From positions 1 to 49,930 of the forward strand of contig JAEINR010000043.1 of assembly GCA_016342325.1 (NCBI GenBank): a stretch of DNA of 49,930 bases, read 5' to 3'. Origin of the DNA: Desulfobacterium sp. (lineage in GTDB: Bacteria; Desulfobacterota; Desulfobacteria; Desulfobacterales; Desulfobacteraceae). Within the stretch, counting starts at the first letter, position 1; each line of letters begins with the position of its first letter. A program made the translations under genes and the position numbers. Shown piece by piece: positions 24,925-31,754 of this stretch. The notes under the pieces were generated by a model. It saw only the letters and a list, made by a program, of their open reading frames with translations. It did not search any database and was not told where the DNA came from.

Positions 24925-25350
24925 TTATTCCTTCATCCATTCTTTAATCCATTTGGTTTCTATTAAATCATTTATAACAAAAGGATCGTTCATTGCAAGT
25001 TCTTCAGCAGTATTTATACTGTCGGCATTAAATGAAATCATTCCACCGCTCCGGTCGGAAAAAGGTCCGCCCGAATAGTTTTCAAGTTTGTTATCATGCC
25101 AATACTTAATATGTTCTTGTACAACTTTTTTAATTTCATTAACGTCTTTTTTCAGATCCTTTTTCATCATGTAAAAAAATACATATTGTTTAGTTATCGT
25201 TTGACTCCTTTTCTCCTTGTATTCCTCAGCATTTAGTTTGTAGAGATTTCCATACCCTGTAATACACAGCGTTATCACTAAAAGTGTAAATAATATAAAA
25301 TGACTGATTTGTTTAAAAACGATCCTTTTTTTTATTCTTTTAAAATTCAT
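24925..25350 (-). CDS. Membrane-anchored YCII-domain protein
   Basis: 141 residues. A basic start and one hydrophobic helix (about 14-35) form a signal anchor. The rest has the YciI/YCII ferredoxin-like pattern: H-I-K-Y-W, a G-G-P-F-S-D stretch, G-G-M-I-S-F, then A-E-E-L-A-M-N-D-P-F-V and a closing I-K-E-W. The conserved His and Asp (of D-P-F) are the proposed catalytic pair in YCII proteins. An exported, anchored YCII domain is unusual. It lies 18 bases after the MarR gene and before DUF3786 in an AT-rich operon. Function unknown. Confidence 0.7.
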   Translation of the reverse strand: MNFKRIKKRIVFKQISHFILFTLLVITLCITGYGNLYKLNAEEYKEKRSQTITKQYVFFYMMKKDLKKDVNEIKKVVQEHIKYWHDNKLENYSGGPFSDRSGGMISFNADSINTAEELAMNDPFVINDLIETKWIKEWMKE

Positions 25351-25368
25351 AAAATTTCCCTTTTTTTA

Positions 25369-25806
25369 CTAACTTTTGAAAATGAGTTGCCTGATCACGC
25401 TAAGAGAATTTAAAGATTTTTCAATTTCATACTCACTAAGAGAATCAAGCCATTCAAGACTCAATTCATTTAAACTATCCAGACATTTTCTCCTTAAATC
25501 CGCTCCTTTTTTTGTTGCAGAAAGAATTGTCAATCTTGCATCACCTTTTGAAATCGAAATGTCAATTAGTTCCGAATGGTTTAACTTTTTAACAATTTTG
25601 GAAACATTCGATTTTTCAAACAAAAGCTCACCGACAAGTTGTTTTTGATTTACCGTTTTTTTTTCAACAATTTCATTTAATACAACAAACTGTTGCTGGG
25701 TTAGGCCATACTCCTTTGTAACCCTTGCTCCGGTTTTTTGCAGATAGGCACCTATCTGCAACAGTTTTCTGACAATCATTATTTTTTTATCAATTTCATT
25801 TTTCAT
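25369..25806 (-). CDS. MarR-family transcriptional regulator
   Basis: 145 residues with the winged-helix arrangement of MarR: helices, then Q-Q-F-V-V-L-N-E-I, recognition region V-G-E-L-L-F-E-K-S-N-V-S-K-I-V-K-K-L, and a wing with D-A-R-L-T-I-L. First gene of an operon with an anchored YCII protein and a DUF3786 protein. A perfect inverted repeat overlaps its own promoter, so autorepression is likely. No cysteine near the effector pocket stands out, so a small-molecule ligand is more likely than redox sensing; that is inference. Confidence 0.88.
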   Translation of the reverse strand: MKNEIDKKIMIVRKLLQIGAYLQKTGARVTKEYGLTQQQFVVLNEIVEKKTVNQKQLVGELLFEKSNVSKIVKKLNHSELIDISISKGDARLTILSATKKGADLRRKCLDSLNELSLEWLDSLSEYEIEKSLNSLSVIRQLIFKS

Positions 25807-25828
25807 AATAGAATATTCTCCTGAATAA

Positions 25829-25870
25829 AGTTTCTATGGAAACTATAAAGGCAGAAGGTTTCCGTGTCAA
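25829..25870 (-). promoter_or_regulatory. MarR operon promoter with overlapping operator
   Basis: On the minus strand: TTGACA (25870-25865), exactly 17 bases, TATAGT (25847-25842). The inverted repeat AGTTTC-CATA-GAAACT (25829-25844) overlaps the -10 element, the usual site for a MarR dimer that represses its own operon. Start of the MarR gene is 23 bases downstream of the repeat. Confidence 0.7.
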
Positions 25871-25884
25871 CTATTTTTTTAAAT

Positions 25885-26043
25885 TCAATTGTGATTGAGA
25901 AAATCATCATATATCCGCCAATAGCCATAGCGGGATTTACAAACATCGTCCCATATCTGTTTCAGCTATTCAAAATGATTTTCAACGCACTTGTAATAAG
26001 CGCTTGCTTTGGGATTGCGAGGTTGGTAAATGATCAAAATCAT
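25885..26043 (-). pseudogene. N-terminal scrap of an IS91/IS801-like transposase
   Basis: The minus-strand frame reads Y-Q-P-R-N-P-K-A-S-A-Y-Y-K-C-V-E-N-H-F-E, then an amber stop, then L-K-Q-I-W-D-D-V-C-K-S-R-Y-G-Y-W-R-I-Y-D-D-F. This resembles the start of IS91-type transposases, which have Y-x-P-R, V-E-x-H-F-E and R-Y-G-F-W-R-P before the zinc-binding domain. Only about 52 codons survive, with one internal stop and no zinc domain, so it is inactive. It marks past mobile-element activity at the islet. Confidence 0.55.
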
Positions 26044-26182
26044 ATGGTGATGATTTTGCCATACTAAACCAGAAATAATGGTAAGATTTTCAATGAATTT
26101 TATTTTAAAATTAGATATGGTTGTATCGTATAGAGGTTTTGTTGAACGCATACAATAAGCGATCTATCCCAAGGAAAGGTAA

Positions 26183-26338
26183 AATAACACTTTATGGCCA
26201 GATGCTCATCCAAGAACAATAGATAATGGAGAAAAATCTGCTATCAGAATAGGTTTGGGGATACACCCACACCTGTGCAGCGTTGACGCTGATGACTACA
26301 TAGAAAACCACTATACATCAAAGGAAAAAATGGTGTAA
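26183..26338 (+). other. Protein-like 51-codon fragment without a start codon
   Basis: This frame has no ATG and no ribosome binding site, but reads like real protein (W-P-D-A-H-P-R-T-I-D-N-G-E-K-S, then I-R-I-G-L-G-I-H-P-H-L-C-S-V-D). It may be the 3' remnant of a gene destroyed during formation of the islet. The family is not recognised. Apart from this and the transposase scrap, 25870-26370 shows no gene. Confidence 0.3.
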
Positions 26339-26369
26339 CTCGAATATCATCAAACGAAAGCTAACAAGT

Positions 26370-26543
26370 TAACCCTCTTCGGTCCGTTGCCTGAAACGGC
26401 CAAGGGCGCGTAAGACGTATTCTTACGCACTCTTGGCTTTCGGTAAAAATCTGCCGCGTGTCCGGCCTGGATTTGTAAATACCTTCGGGGGGCACAGGGC
26501 TATCCGGCCGTGTTCTCCTTGGGGGCATGAACAAACTCAAAGG
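26370..26543. repeat. Right copy of the imperfect 170-bp direct repeat
   Basis: Homologous to 24104-24273. This copy contains the intact 3' end of the downstream minus-strand gene and its probable terminator hairpin (26400-26436). The intact gene end here and the decayed one on the left indicate that this is the parental copy. Confidence 0.75.
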
Positions 26544-27186
26544 GGGTCTCCTTGTGGCTTATCATGGAGATGGTCTCCAGGGGATCCTTGGTGGCTTTCA
26601 GTTGGTTGTAGGTTTCGGCGATTTTCAACAGGGCGCTCCAATCCGAATCGTCTGAATCACCGTTCATGAAAGACACAAGGCTCATGCTGTTGGACTTTGT
26701 CTGGAGATTTGTCGTAAAATCGAGGAACTCATTGTTTGTTGCCAGGCGGTTGAAGGTGGCTTTGAACCCTTCGTCATTGTTCAATTGTTTCTCAAGGTCT
26801 GCCTTGCCCTCAAACTTTTCTTTGATGACGATCTTTCCCTTGGCGTCCAACGAGAGGGACACCTCCTGATCCTTATCGATGCCAAGCGCCTCCATGGTCG
26901 ATTCAAGGGCCGCTTTTACCTTTTTTTCATCGGCATCGGCCACGGCTTGAATATCTTCCTTTGCGAGCCTGCCCGTGGGGGGAAGACCCATGGCCTCCCG
27001 TTGCTGTGCAAGGGGCACGTCTTTTGAGAGGGTCACCGTATCCTTTTTTATGACTGAATTGTCCGTGGATGCGGTTTTGCCGGCCTCGGTTGTTTTGGCG
27101 GTGTCTGTTGTTTCTATGACGTTCTTGTTGCTGCTGCCATAGCGGTCATTGGTTCTGTATGCCTCAGTATTGCTGATACTTACCAT
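26500..27186 (-). CDS. Hypothetical soluble protein with disordered N-terminus
   Basis: 228 residues, family not recognised. Residues 1-65 are rich in Ser, Thr, Asn, Lys and look disordered, without a signal peptide. The rest is helical and acidic (for example A-D-A-D-E-K-K-V-K-A-A-L-E-S-T, then K-A-D-L-E-K-Q-L-N-N-D-E-G-F). The style resembles low-complexity proteins that accompany flagella or secretion systems, but no such genes are nearby. CAAGGAGAA precedes the ATG. Its final codons are duplicated and decayed on the far side of the AT-rich islet. Confidence 0.6.
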   Translation of the reverse strand: MVSISNTEAYRTNDRYGSSNKNVIETTDTAKTTEAGKTASTDNSVIKKDTVTLSKDVPLAQQREAMGLPPTGRLAKEDIQAVADADEKKVKAALESTMEALGIDKDQEVSLSLDAKGKIVIKEKFEGKADLEKQLNNDEGFKATFNRLATNNEFLDFTTNLQTKSNSMSLVSFMNGDSDDSDWSALLKIAETYNQLKATKDPLETISMISHKETPFEFVHAPKENTAG

Positions 27187-27390
27187 GAAATATTCTCCTT
27201 GAAAAAATGTTCAGTAAACCATCGTTGTCGGCAATATAAGCATCTTTCGTGCCACAATTTTAAGAATAAAATATTTTGGGTTGAGCACCAGCGCTGGCAG
27301 CCGCTTTCCTCCAGATTGCCCAGGCGTTATGTAACAGATCCATGGTCGGTATCCCTGGGGCGGCAGAATTTACCCGGCAAAAGATCCGGG

Positions 27391-28245
27391 TCAGCGGCTT
27401 TTAACCAGGGCCTTGATTCGCTTTAACGAGATGACCCCAAGATAGGTGACCCCGGCAATGACGATGATGACAGGGCCGGTGGAGAGTCCCATGGAATAGC
27501 TTACCCCAAGGCCGACACCGTTGAACACCATGCAGAAAAAGACGGACAGTGCCATCATTTTTCCCATGCTGGTGGTGAACTTTCCAGCCACGGCAGGGGG
27601 CAGGGTCAGGAGGGCAATGACCATGACAATGCCCACGATTCTCACCAGCAGAACAACGGTGAGGGCTGTGAGGCAGAGAAGGAGAAGATAGTATCGTGAC
27701 GCGTTGACGCCCCTGAGGGTGGCGTATTCGTCATCAAAGCAGACGGCCAGCAGTTTATTGAAAAAAAGCACGGATGTCAGCAGGATAACGGTATCAAGAC
27801 AGATCACCATGGTGATGTCATGGGGGGAGATGAGGAGAATATCTCCGAATAGAAAGCTGGATACTTCAAAATAACCCGGGGTGAGGTCGATGAACAAGAG
27901 ACCCGCAGCCATTCCAACGGCCCAGATGGCGCCGATGACCGTGTCCTCCCTCTCCTTTGCGTAGAGGCTGACAAGGCCTGTGATGACTGCGGCGCCAAGG
28001 GCCGAGACAATGGCCCCGTGGATGGGTTGGATAAAGGAGAAGCCCAGGACCTTGTTCATGTAGAGTGCGCCACCGATTCCGCCAAAGGCCGAATGGGAGA
28101 TGGCCCCTGCAAGATAACTGATTCTTTTGGTGACCACGTAGGTGCCGATGACGCCAAAGGAGATGCTTGCGAAAATGCCGACGATAAAAGCGTTCCTGAG
28201 GAACGTCAGGTCCGGGTCCAGGAGGGCGTGGAAAAAATCAATCAC
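27391..28245 (-). CDS. ABC-3 family metal permease (ZnuB/MntB-like)
   Basis: 284 residues, eight or nine helices, of the ABC-3 family that imports zinc, manganese or iron. Recognisable parts: an early A-F-I-V-G-I-F-A-S-I-S-F-G-V-I-G-T-Y-V, then S-H-S-A-F-G-G-I-G, D-D-E-Y-A-T-L-R-G-V near 172 (the coupling region), and L-L-T-L-P-P-A-V-A near 216. It overlaps the ATPase gene by 8 bases. No periplasmic metal-binding protein is encoded next to the pair, so it must be supplied from elsewhere. The metal cannot be decided from the sequence. Confidence 0.9.
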   Translation of the reverse strand: MIDFFHALLDPDLTFLRNAFIVGIFASISFGVIGTYVVTKRISYLAGAISHSAFGGIGGALYMNKVLGFSFIQPIHGAIVSALGAAVITGLVSLYAKEREDTVIGAIWAVGMAAGLLFIDLTPGYFEVSSFLFGDILLISPHDITMVICLDTVILLTSVLFFNKLLAVCFDDEYATLRGVNASRYYLLLLCLTALTVVLLVRIVGIVMVIALLTLPPAVAGKFTTSMGKMMALSVFFCMVFNGVGLGVSYSMGLSTGPVIIVIAGVTYLGVISLKRIKALVKSR

Positions 28246-28996
28246 AGGAATGCCCCCTTTCGCTGCATCTGTGGTCGTGGCGGATCATCCTCGGGTCGCC
28301 GCCGTAGAGATCCTTGACCAGGGTGCCGTCCATGGTTGTGGTGGGGTGGATATTGATCTTGCGGTTGACGCAGATAACGCTTTTTACCACCTGGGAGGTG
28401 AAGCCCAGGTCATGGGAGACAATCAAGATGGTCATACGGTTGTTGAGCTCCTTTAAGATCGAAAACAGGGCCAGTTCCGATTCCTGGTCAACGTTTGCGG
28501 TGGGTTCGTCCAGGAGCAGCAGCTCGGGATCGCTGCACAAGGCCCTGGCAATGAGGACCCGCTGTTTCTGTCCCCCTGAGAGCTGGCTGAAGTGGTCGGC
28601 CTTGTATGCCTTGAGGTCGACCTCCTCAAGGGCCTTTTCAGCCTCAATCCTGTCCTGTTTGGAATACCTGCCCCAGAAGTTGCTGCCGAGACGCCCCATG
28701 AGTGCGACATCCATGACCGTGACCGGGAACTGCATATCCAGTTGGGTATGCTGGGGCATGTACCCCACCCTGAGCCTGCTCTGTTCCGGGGATTGGCCAA
28801 GGATCTCAATGGATCCCGAGTCCGGCTTAAGAAGACCCAGGAGAAGCTTCAACAGGGTTGTCTTTCCTCCGCCATTGGGGCCGACAACGGTTGCAAAATC
28901 CTTTTTTTTGACACTGAGGGAGACATTGTCAAGCACAAAGCCCCGGTTGTAGGAGAACGAGACATCCTTTAGAACGATTGCATGATCTGACTTCAA
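28238..28996 (-). CDS. ABC transporter ATPase, metal type (ZnuC/MntA-like)
   Basis: About 252 residues if translation begins at the TTG at 28996, which has GGAG eight bases before it; no ATG fits, and the open frame goes back to another TTG at 29062. Walker A is G-P-N-G-G-G-K-T-T, the Q-loop is Y-M-P-Q-H, the signature is L-S-G-G-Q-K-Q-R, Walker B L-L-L-L-D-E-P, and the switch His is in V-S-H-D. The C-terminal 30 residues are rich in His (including H-D-H-R-C-S-E-R-G-H), as in zinc-type importers. First gene of the pair with the permease. Confidence 0.88.
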   Translation of the reverse strand: MKSDHAIVLKDVSFSYNRGFVLDNVSLSVKKKDFATVVGPNGGGKTTLLKLLLGLLKPDSGSIEILGQSPEQSRLRVGYMPQHTQLDMQFPVTVMDVALMGRLGSNFWGRYSKQDRIEAEKALEEVDLKAYKADHFSQLSGGQKQRVLIARALCSDPELLLLDEPTANVDQESELALFSILKELNNRMTILIVSHDLGFTSQVVKSVICVNRKINIHPTTTMDGTLVKDLYGGDPRMIRHDHRCSERGHSCD

Positions 28997-29138
28997 TTTA
29001 AGTGCTCCATCTTTGAAAAAACATTGATTGCTGAAGAGGAAAGTACCATAAAATCGGGGCAAAGGAAATCAGCTTGACAACCAAATGGTAAAAATACGAA
29101 AATGGGTCGTTTGAAACCCAAAAAAAGGAGGAAGCACC

Positions 29139-29210
29139 ATGCCGGGTGTGCAGGCCCCGGTTCCTGCTGCGGAAAAGATCATTAATAGAAGTATTTGGGC
29201 TTTGCAATGA
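29139..29210 (+). CDS. Possible 23-residue small protein
   Basis: ATG at 29139 follows an excellent AAAGGAGGAAGCACC. The frame gives 23 residues (starting M-P-G-V-Q-A-P-V-P-A-A-E-K and ending W-A-L-Q) and then TGA. No membrane helix, no family known, no clear promoter. It could be a leader peptide, a small regulatory protein or a chance frame. It starts about 140 bases upstream of the ABC ATPase gene on the opposite strand. Confidence 0.3.
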   Translation: MPGVQAPVPAAEKIINRSIWALQ

Positions 29211-29262
29211 AAATTCGTCCCTCCCCCAATGGGCTAAGGCTGTTCCGGTCGCCTGTTTTGCC

Positions 29263-29291
29263 TTGACACCCCAAGGGGCAACCGATAATAT
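29263..29291 (+). promoter_or_regulatory. Near-consensus sigma-70 promoter for the binding-protein/kinase operon
   Basis: TTGACA (29263-29268), a 17-base spacer and TAATAT (29286-29291). A CCCC-AA-GGGG dyad lies at the start of the spacer. Transcription would start near 29298, 70 bases before the first ATG. Confidence 0.65.
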
Positions 29292-29367
29292 TGAAAAATC
29301 TATCCAGCGATCCTAAATCGTTTCAGTTACAGGGTGACATCCAACGCCTGTTCCGGGGGAGGAGTCC

Positions 29368-30510
29368 ATGAAAAAGTATGCGGGTTTCCGTGGTTTTGCA
29401 TCTGCAACTGCAACTGCAGCTGCATCTGCGCTGTTTTTAATGGTCCTTTTTTGTGGGTGCGACAAACCGGAACCTTTGAAAATAGGGTTCTCCGGATGCT
29501 TGACCGGCCGGCTGTCCGATCTTGGTACGGCTGGCAGGAACGGCGCGCTGCTGGCAGTGGAACAGGCCAACAAGGCCGGGGGCATCCAAGGCCGGCCTGT
29601 GGAGCTGATCGTAAAGGATGATAAGCACGATCCCAAAACAGCCGTTGCCGTAGACAGGGAACTCATGGACCAGGGGGTGGTCGCCATCATCGGGCACATG
29701 ACAAGTTCCATGACCCTTGCGGCCCTTCCTTTGATCAACCGGGAAAGAATGGTTATGGTCGGTCCCACGGTGAGTTCCAATGGGTTGAGCGGCATGGACG
29801 ACTATTTTTTAAGGGTGATCGGGTCAAACACGGCAAGGGTCAATCTCATGGCCGACCATATTGCAACCCGGACCGATGTGAAAACCGTGGCCTGCCTCTA
29901 TGATCTGGGAAACAGATCCTTTTCCCACCCCTGGTTCACAAGCTTCAAGGAATCATTTGAGAAACACCCGGGGTGCAGGGTGGTTCCGGTGACCTTCACC
30001 TCCACCCAGGATGTCGCCTACGGAGATCTCGTGGATGAGATCCTTGAAGCCAATGCCCAGGGCCTGCTCCTGGTTGCAGGCGCCCTTCACACGGCAATGG
30101 TGTGTCACCAGCTTAGGAAAAAAGGGTCGAAGATGCCGGTGTTTTCCTCCGGCTGGGCCCAGACAAAGCAACTGCTGCTCCAGGGGGGCAGGGCGGTGGA
30201 GGGGATGATTTTTTTTCACTATTTTGATCAGGACAACCAAAAGAACAACTACCTTGGTTTCAGGGACGATTATGTTGACACTTATGGAGAGGAGCCTGGG
30301 TTTGCGGCCATGTGCGGCTATGATGCCGCATCTCTTTTGATCAGGGCCCTTCGAATGGATGTCAACCCTGGGAATCTTAAAAAGACAATCCTCGATCATC
30401 GCGTCGTTCAGGGGCTTCAGGGGGATTTTGAACTCGATGCCCATGGCGATGCCAAGCGGAACTATTACAGGATCATCATCAAGGACGGCAGATTCGTGAC
30501 CCTGGAATAA
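29368..30510 (+). CDS. Branched-chain-amino-acid-type periplasmic binding lipoprotein (first copy)
   Basis: 380 residues. A signal with lipobox L-F-C-G-C (Cys about 29) suggests a lipid anchor. The mature part is a type I periplasmic binding fold (Peripla_BP_6, LivJ-like): K-I-G-F-S-G-C-L-T-G, A-V-E-Q-A-N-K-A-G-G-I-Q-G-R-P-V-E-L, D-D-K-H-D-P, and A-I-I-G-H-M-T-S-S. LivJ-type proteins bind amino acids, amides or aromatic acids. A paralogue and a histidine kinase follow, but no LivFGHM permease genes, so it may serve in signalling. Confidence 0.88.
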   Translation: MKKYAGFRGFASATATAAASALFLMVLFCGCDKPEPLKIGFSGCLTGRLSDLGTAGRNGALLAVEQANKAGGIQGRPVELIVKDDKHDPKTAVAVDRELMDQGVVAIIGHMTSSMTLAALPLINRERMVMVGPTVSSNGLSGMDDYFLRVIGSNTARVNLMADHIATRTDVKTVACLYDLGNRSFSHPWFTSFKESFEKHPGCRVVPVTFTSTQDVAYGDLVDEILEANAQGLLLVAGALHTAMVCHQLRKKGSKMPVFSSGWAQTKQLLLQGGRAVEGMIFFHYFDQDNQKNNYLGFRDDYVDTYGEEPGFAAMCGYDAASLLIRALRMDVNPGNLKKTILDHRVVQGLQGDFELDAHGDAKRNYYRIIIKDGRFVTLE

Positions 30511-30578
30511 CACCACGCTTTGGTTCTGGCTTGTCCAGGTTCGTTTTTTACAAATCAGGTCTTGAATGCGGAGGCAGG

Positions 30579-31727
30579 ATGGGTTCTTCTAAAACGAGAA
30601 AAATCCGGCTCCATGGAATTACAAGGACAGTGCTCTGCTGTTTGATGCTCATTTGCGCCATCGGGTGTGACAGGGAGAAGAGCCTTAAGATTGGGTTTGC
30701 CGGAAGCCTGACCGGCAGGTTCTCCGCCCTTGGGATTGATGGCAGGGACGGTGTGGTACTGGCCATCGAAGAGATGAACCAAAAAGGCGGGCTCAACGGT
30801 ATCCCGGTGGAGCTGGTTGTGGGGGATGACCGGTCTGACTGGTCAACGGTCCTTGAGGTGGACCGGAAGCTCATAGGTCGCGGGGTCGTGGCCATTGTCG
30901 GGCACATGACAAGCGTTACGACCCTGGCTGCGCTGCCCCTGGTCAACCGGGAAACGATCGTGATGATTTCCCCGACGGCCAGTTCCGAGGAGCTCTCCGG
31001 CAGGGAGGATTACTTTTTTCGTGTGGTCAACTCCAATCGATACGAGGCGGAAAAGTTAGGTGCCCATGCCGTGGAAAAAATGGGGCTTAAAAAACCGGCC
31101 TGTCTTTTTGACCTCACCAACCGATCCTTTGCCGAGAGCTGGTGCTCCTATTTCGCGGCTCCCTTTGGGGATGCCGGGGGCGACCGGAATATTACGATAA
31201 CTGGATTTGATCCAGAGGAGGACAGCCCCTACCTAGGCCGGGCCCGGGAGCTCCTTCTCCATGGGGCCGATTGCCTTGTCATCTCGGCAAATGCTGTTGA
31301 CACGGCAATGATCTGCCAGCAATTTCGAAAACTCGGAGGGGATCTCCCGATATTTTCAAGCGGCTGGGCCTTGACAAAGGAGTTGGTTCTCCAAGGTGGC
31401 GCGTCGGTGGAGGGGGTTATGTTCTTGCATAAATTTGACCGGATGAGCCAGGAGCCCCTTTATCTTGATTTTAAAAAGGCCTTTGTCAAACGGTTTGCCA
31501 GGGAACCCGATTTCGGGGCTGTCAACGCCTATGACGCGGTTCAGGTGCTCTTCACCGCCCTGACCCAGGGCTATGATGGCCAGGACCTGAGAGACCGGAT
31601 CAAGAATATTGAAGAATTCCGCGGGCTCCAGTTTGCTTTTAAATTTGATGAATTCGGGGAAGCACTGCACAGCTCAAATCTCATCGTCGTTCAGAACGGC
31701 AGGTTCGTAACCATTGACAGGTTATGA
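30579..31727 (+). CDS. Branched-chain-amino-acid-type periplasmic binding lipoprotein (second copy)
   Basis: 382 residues from the ATG at 30579, which has GGAGG before it. Lipobox A-I-G-C. The protein is a clear paralogue of the preceding one: K-I-G-F-A-G-S-L-T-G-R-F-S-A-L-G, A-I-E-E-M-N-Q-K-G-G-L-N-G-I-P-V-E-L, D-D-R-S-D-W, and A-I-V-G-H-M-T-S-V align directly. Tandem duplication within the operon is likely. The kinase gene follows 27 bases after. Divergence between the two in the ligand cleft (for example T-V-S-S-N-G versus T-A-S-S-E-E) suggests different ligands. Confidence 0.88.
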   Translation: MGSSKTRKIRLHGITRTVLCCLMLICAIGCDREKSLKIGFAGSLTGRFSALGIDGRDGVVLAIEEMNQKGGLNGIPVELVVGDDRSDWSTVLEVDRKLIGRGVVAIVGHMTSVTTLAALPLVNRETIVMISPTASSEELSGREDYFFRVVNSNRYEAEKLGAHAVEKMGLKKPACLFDLTNRSFAESWCSYFAAPFGDAGGDRNITITGFDPEEDSPYLGRARELLLHGADCLVISANAVDTAMICQQFRKLGGDLPIFSSGWALTKELVLQGGASVEGVMFLHKFDRMSQEPLYLDFKKAFVKRFAREPDFGAVNAYDAVQVLFTALTQGYDGQDLRDRIKNIEEFRGLQFAFKFDEFGEALHSSNLIVVQNGRFVTIDRL

Positions 31728-31754
31728 TTTTGGATGGTCAACAGGACGGGATAA

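Noticed and set aside
24104-26543. CRISPR array or phage attachment sites at the direct repeats
   Set aside because: There are only two copies, 170 bases long and clearly diverged, with no integrase and no regular spacing.
29368-30510. An ABC uptake system for branched-chain amino acids
   Set aside because: Only binding proteins are present; no permease or ATPase of that type is in the window, so a transporter call is not supported here.
15001-30541. The 14-mer GGCTTGTCCAGGTT at 15001-15014 and 30528-30541
   Set aside because: One pair of identical 14-mers is expected by chance in 50 kb, and no homology extends beyond it.
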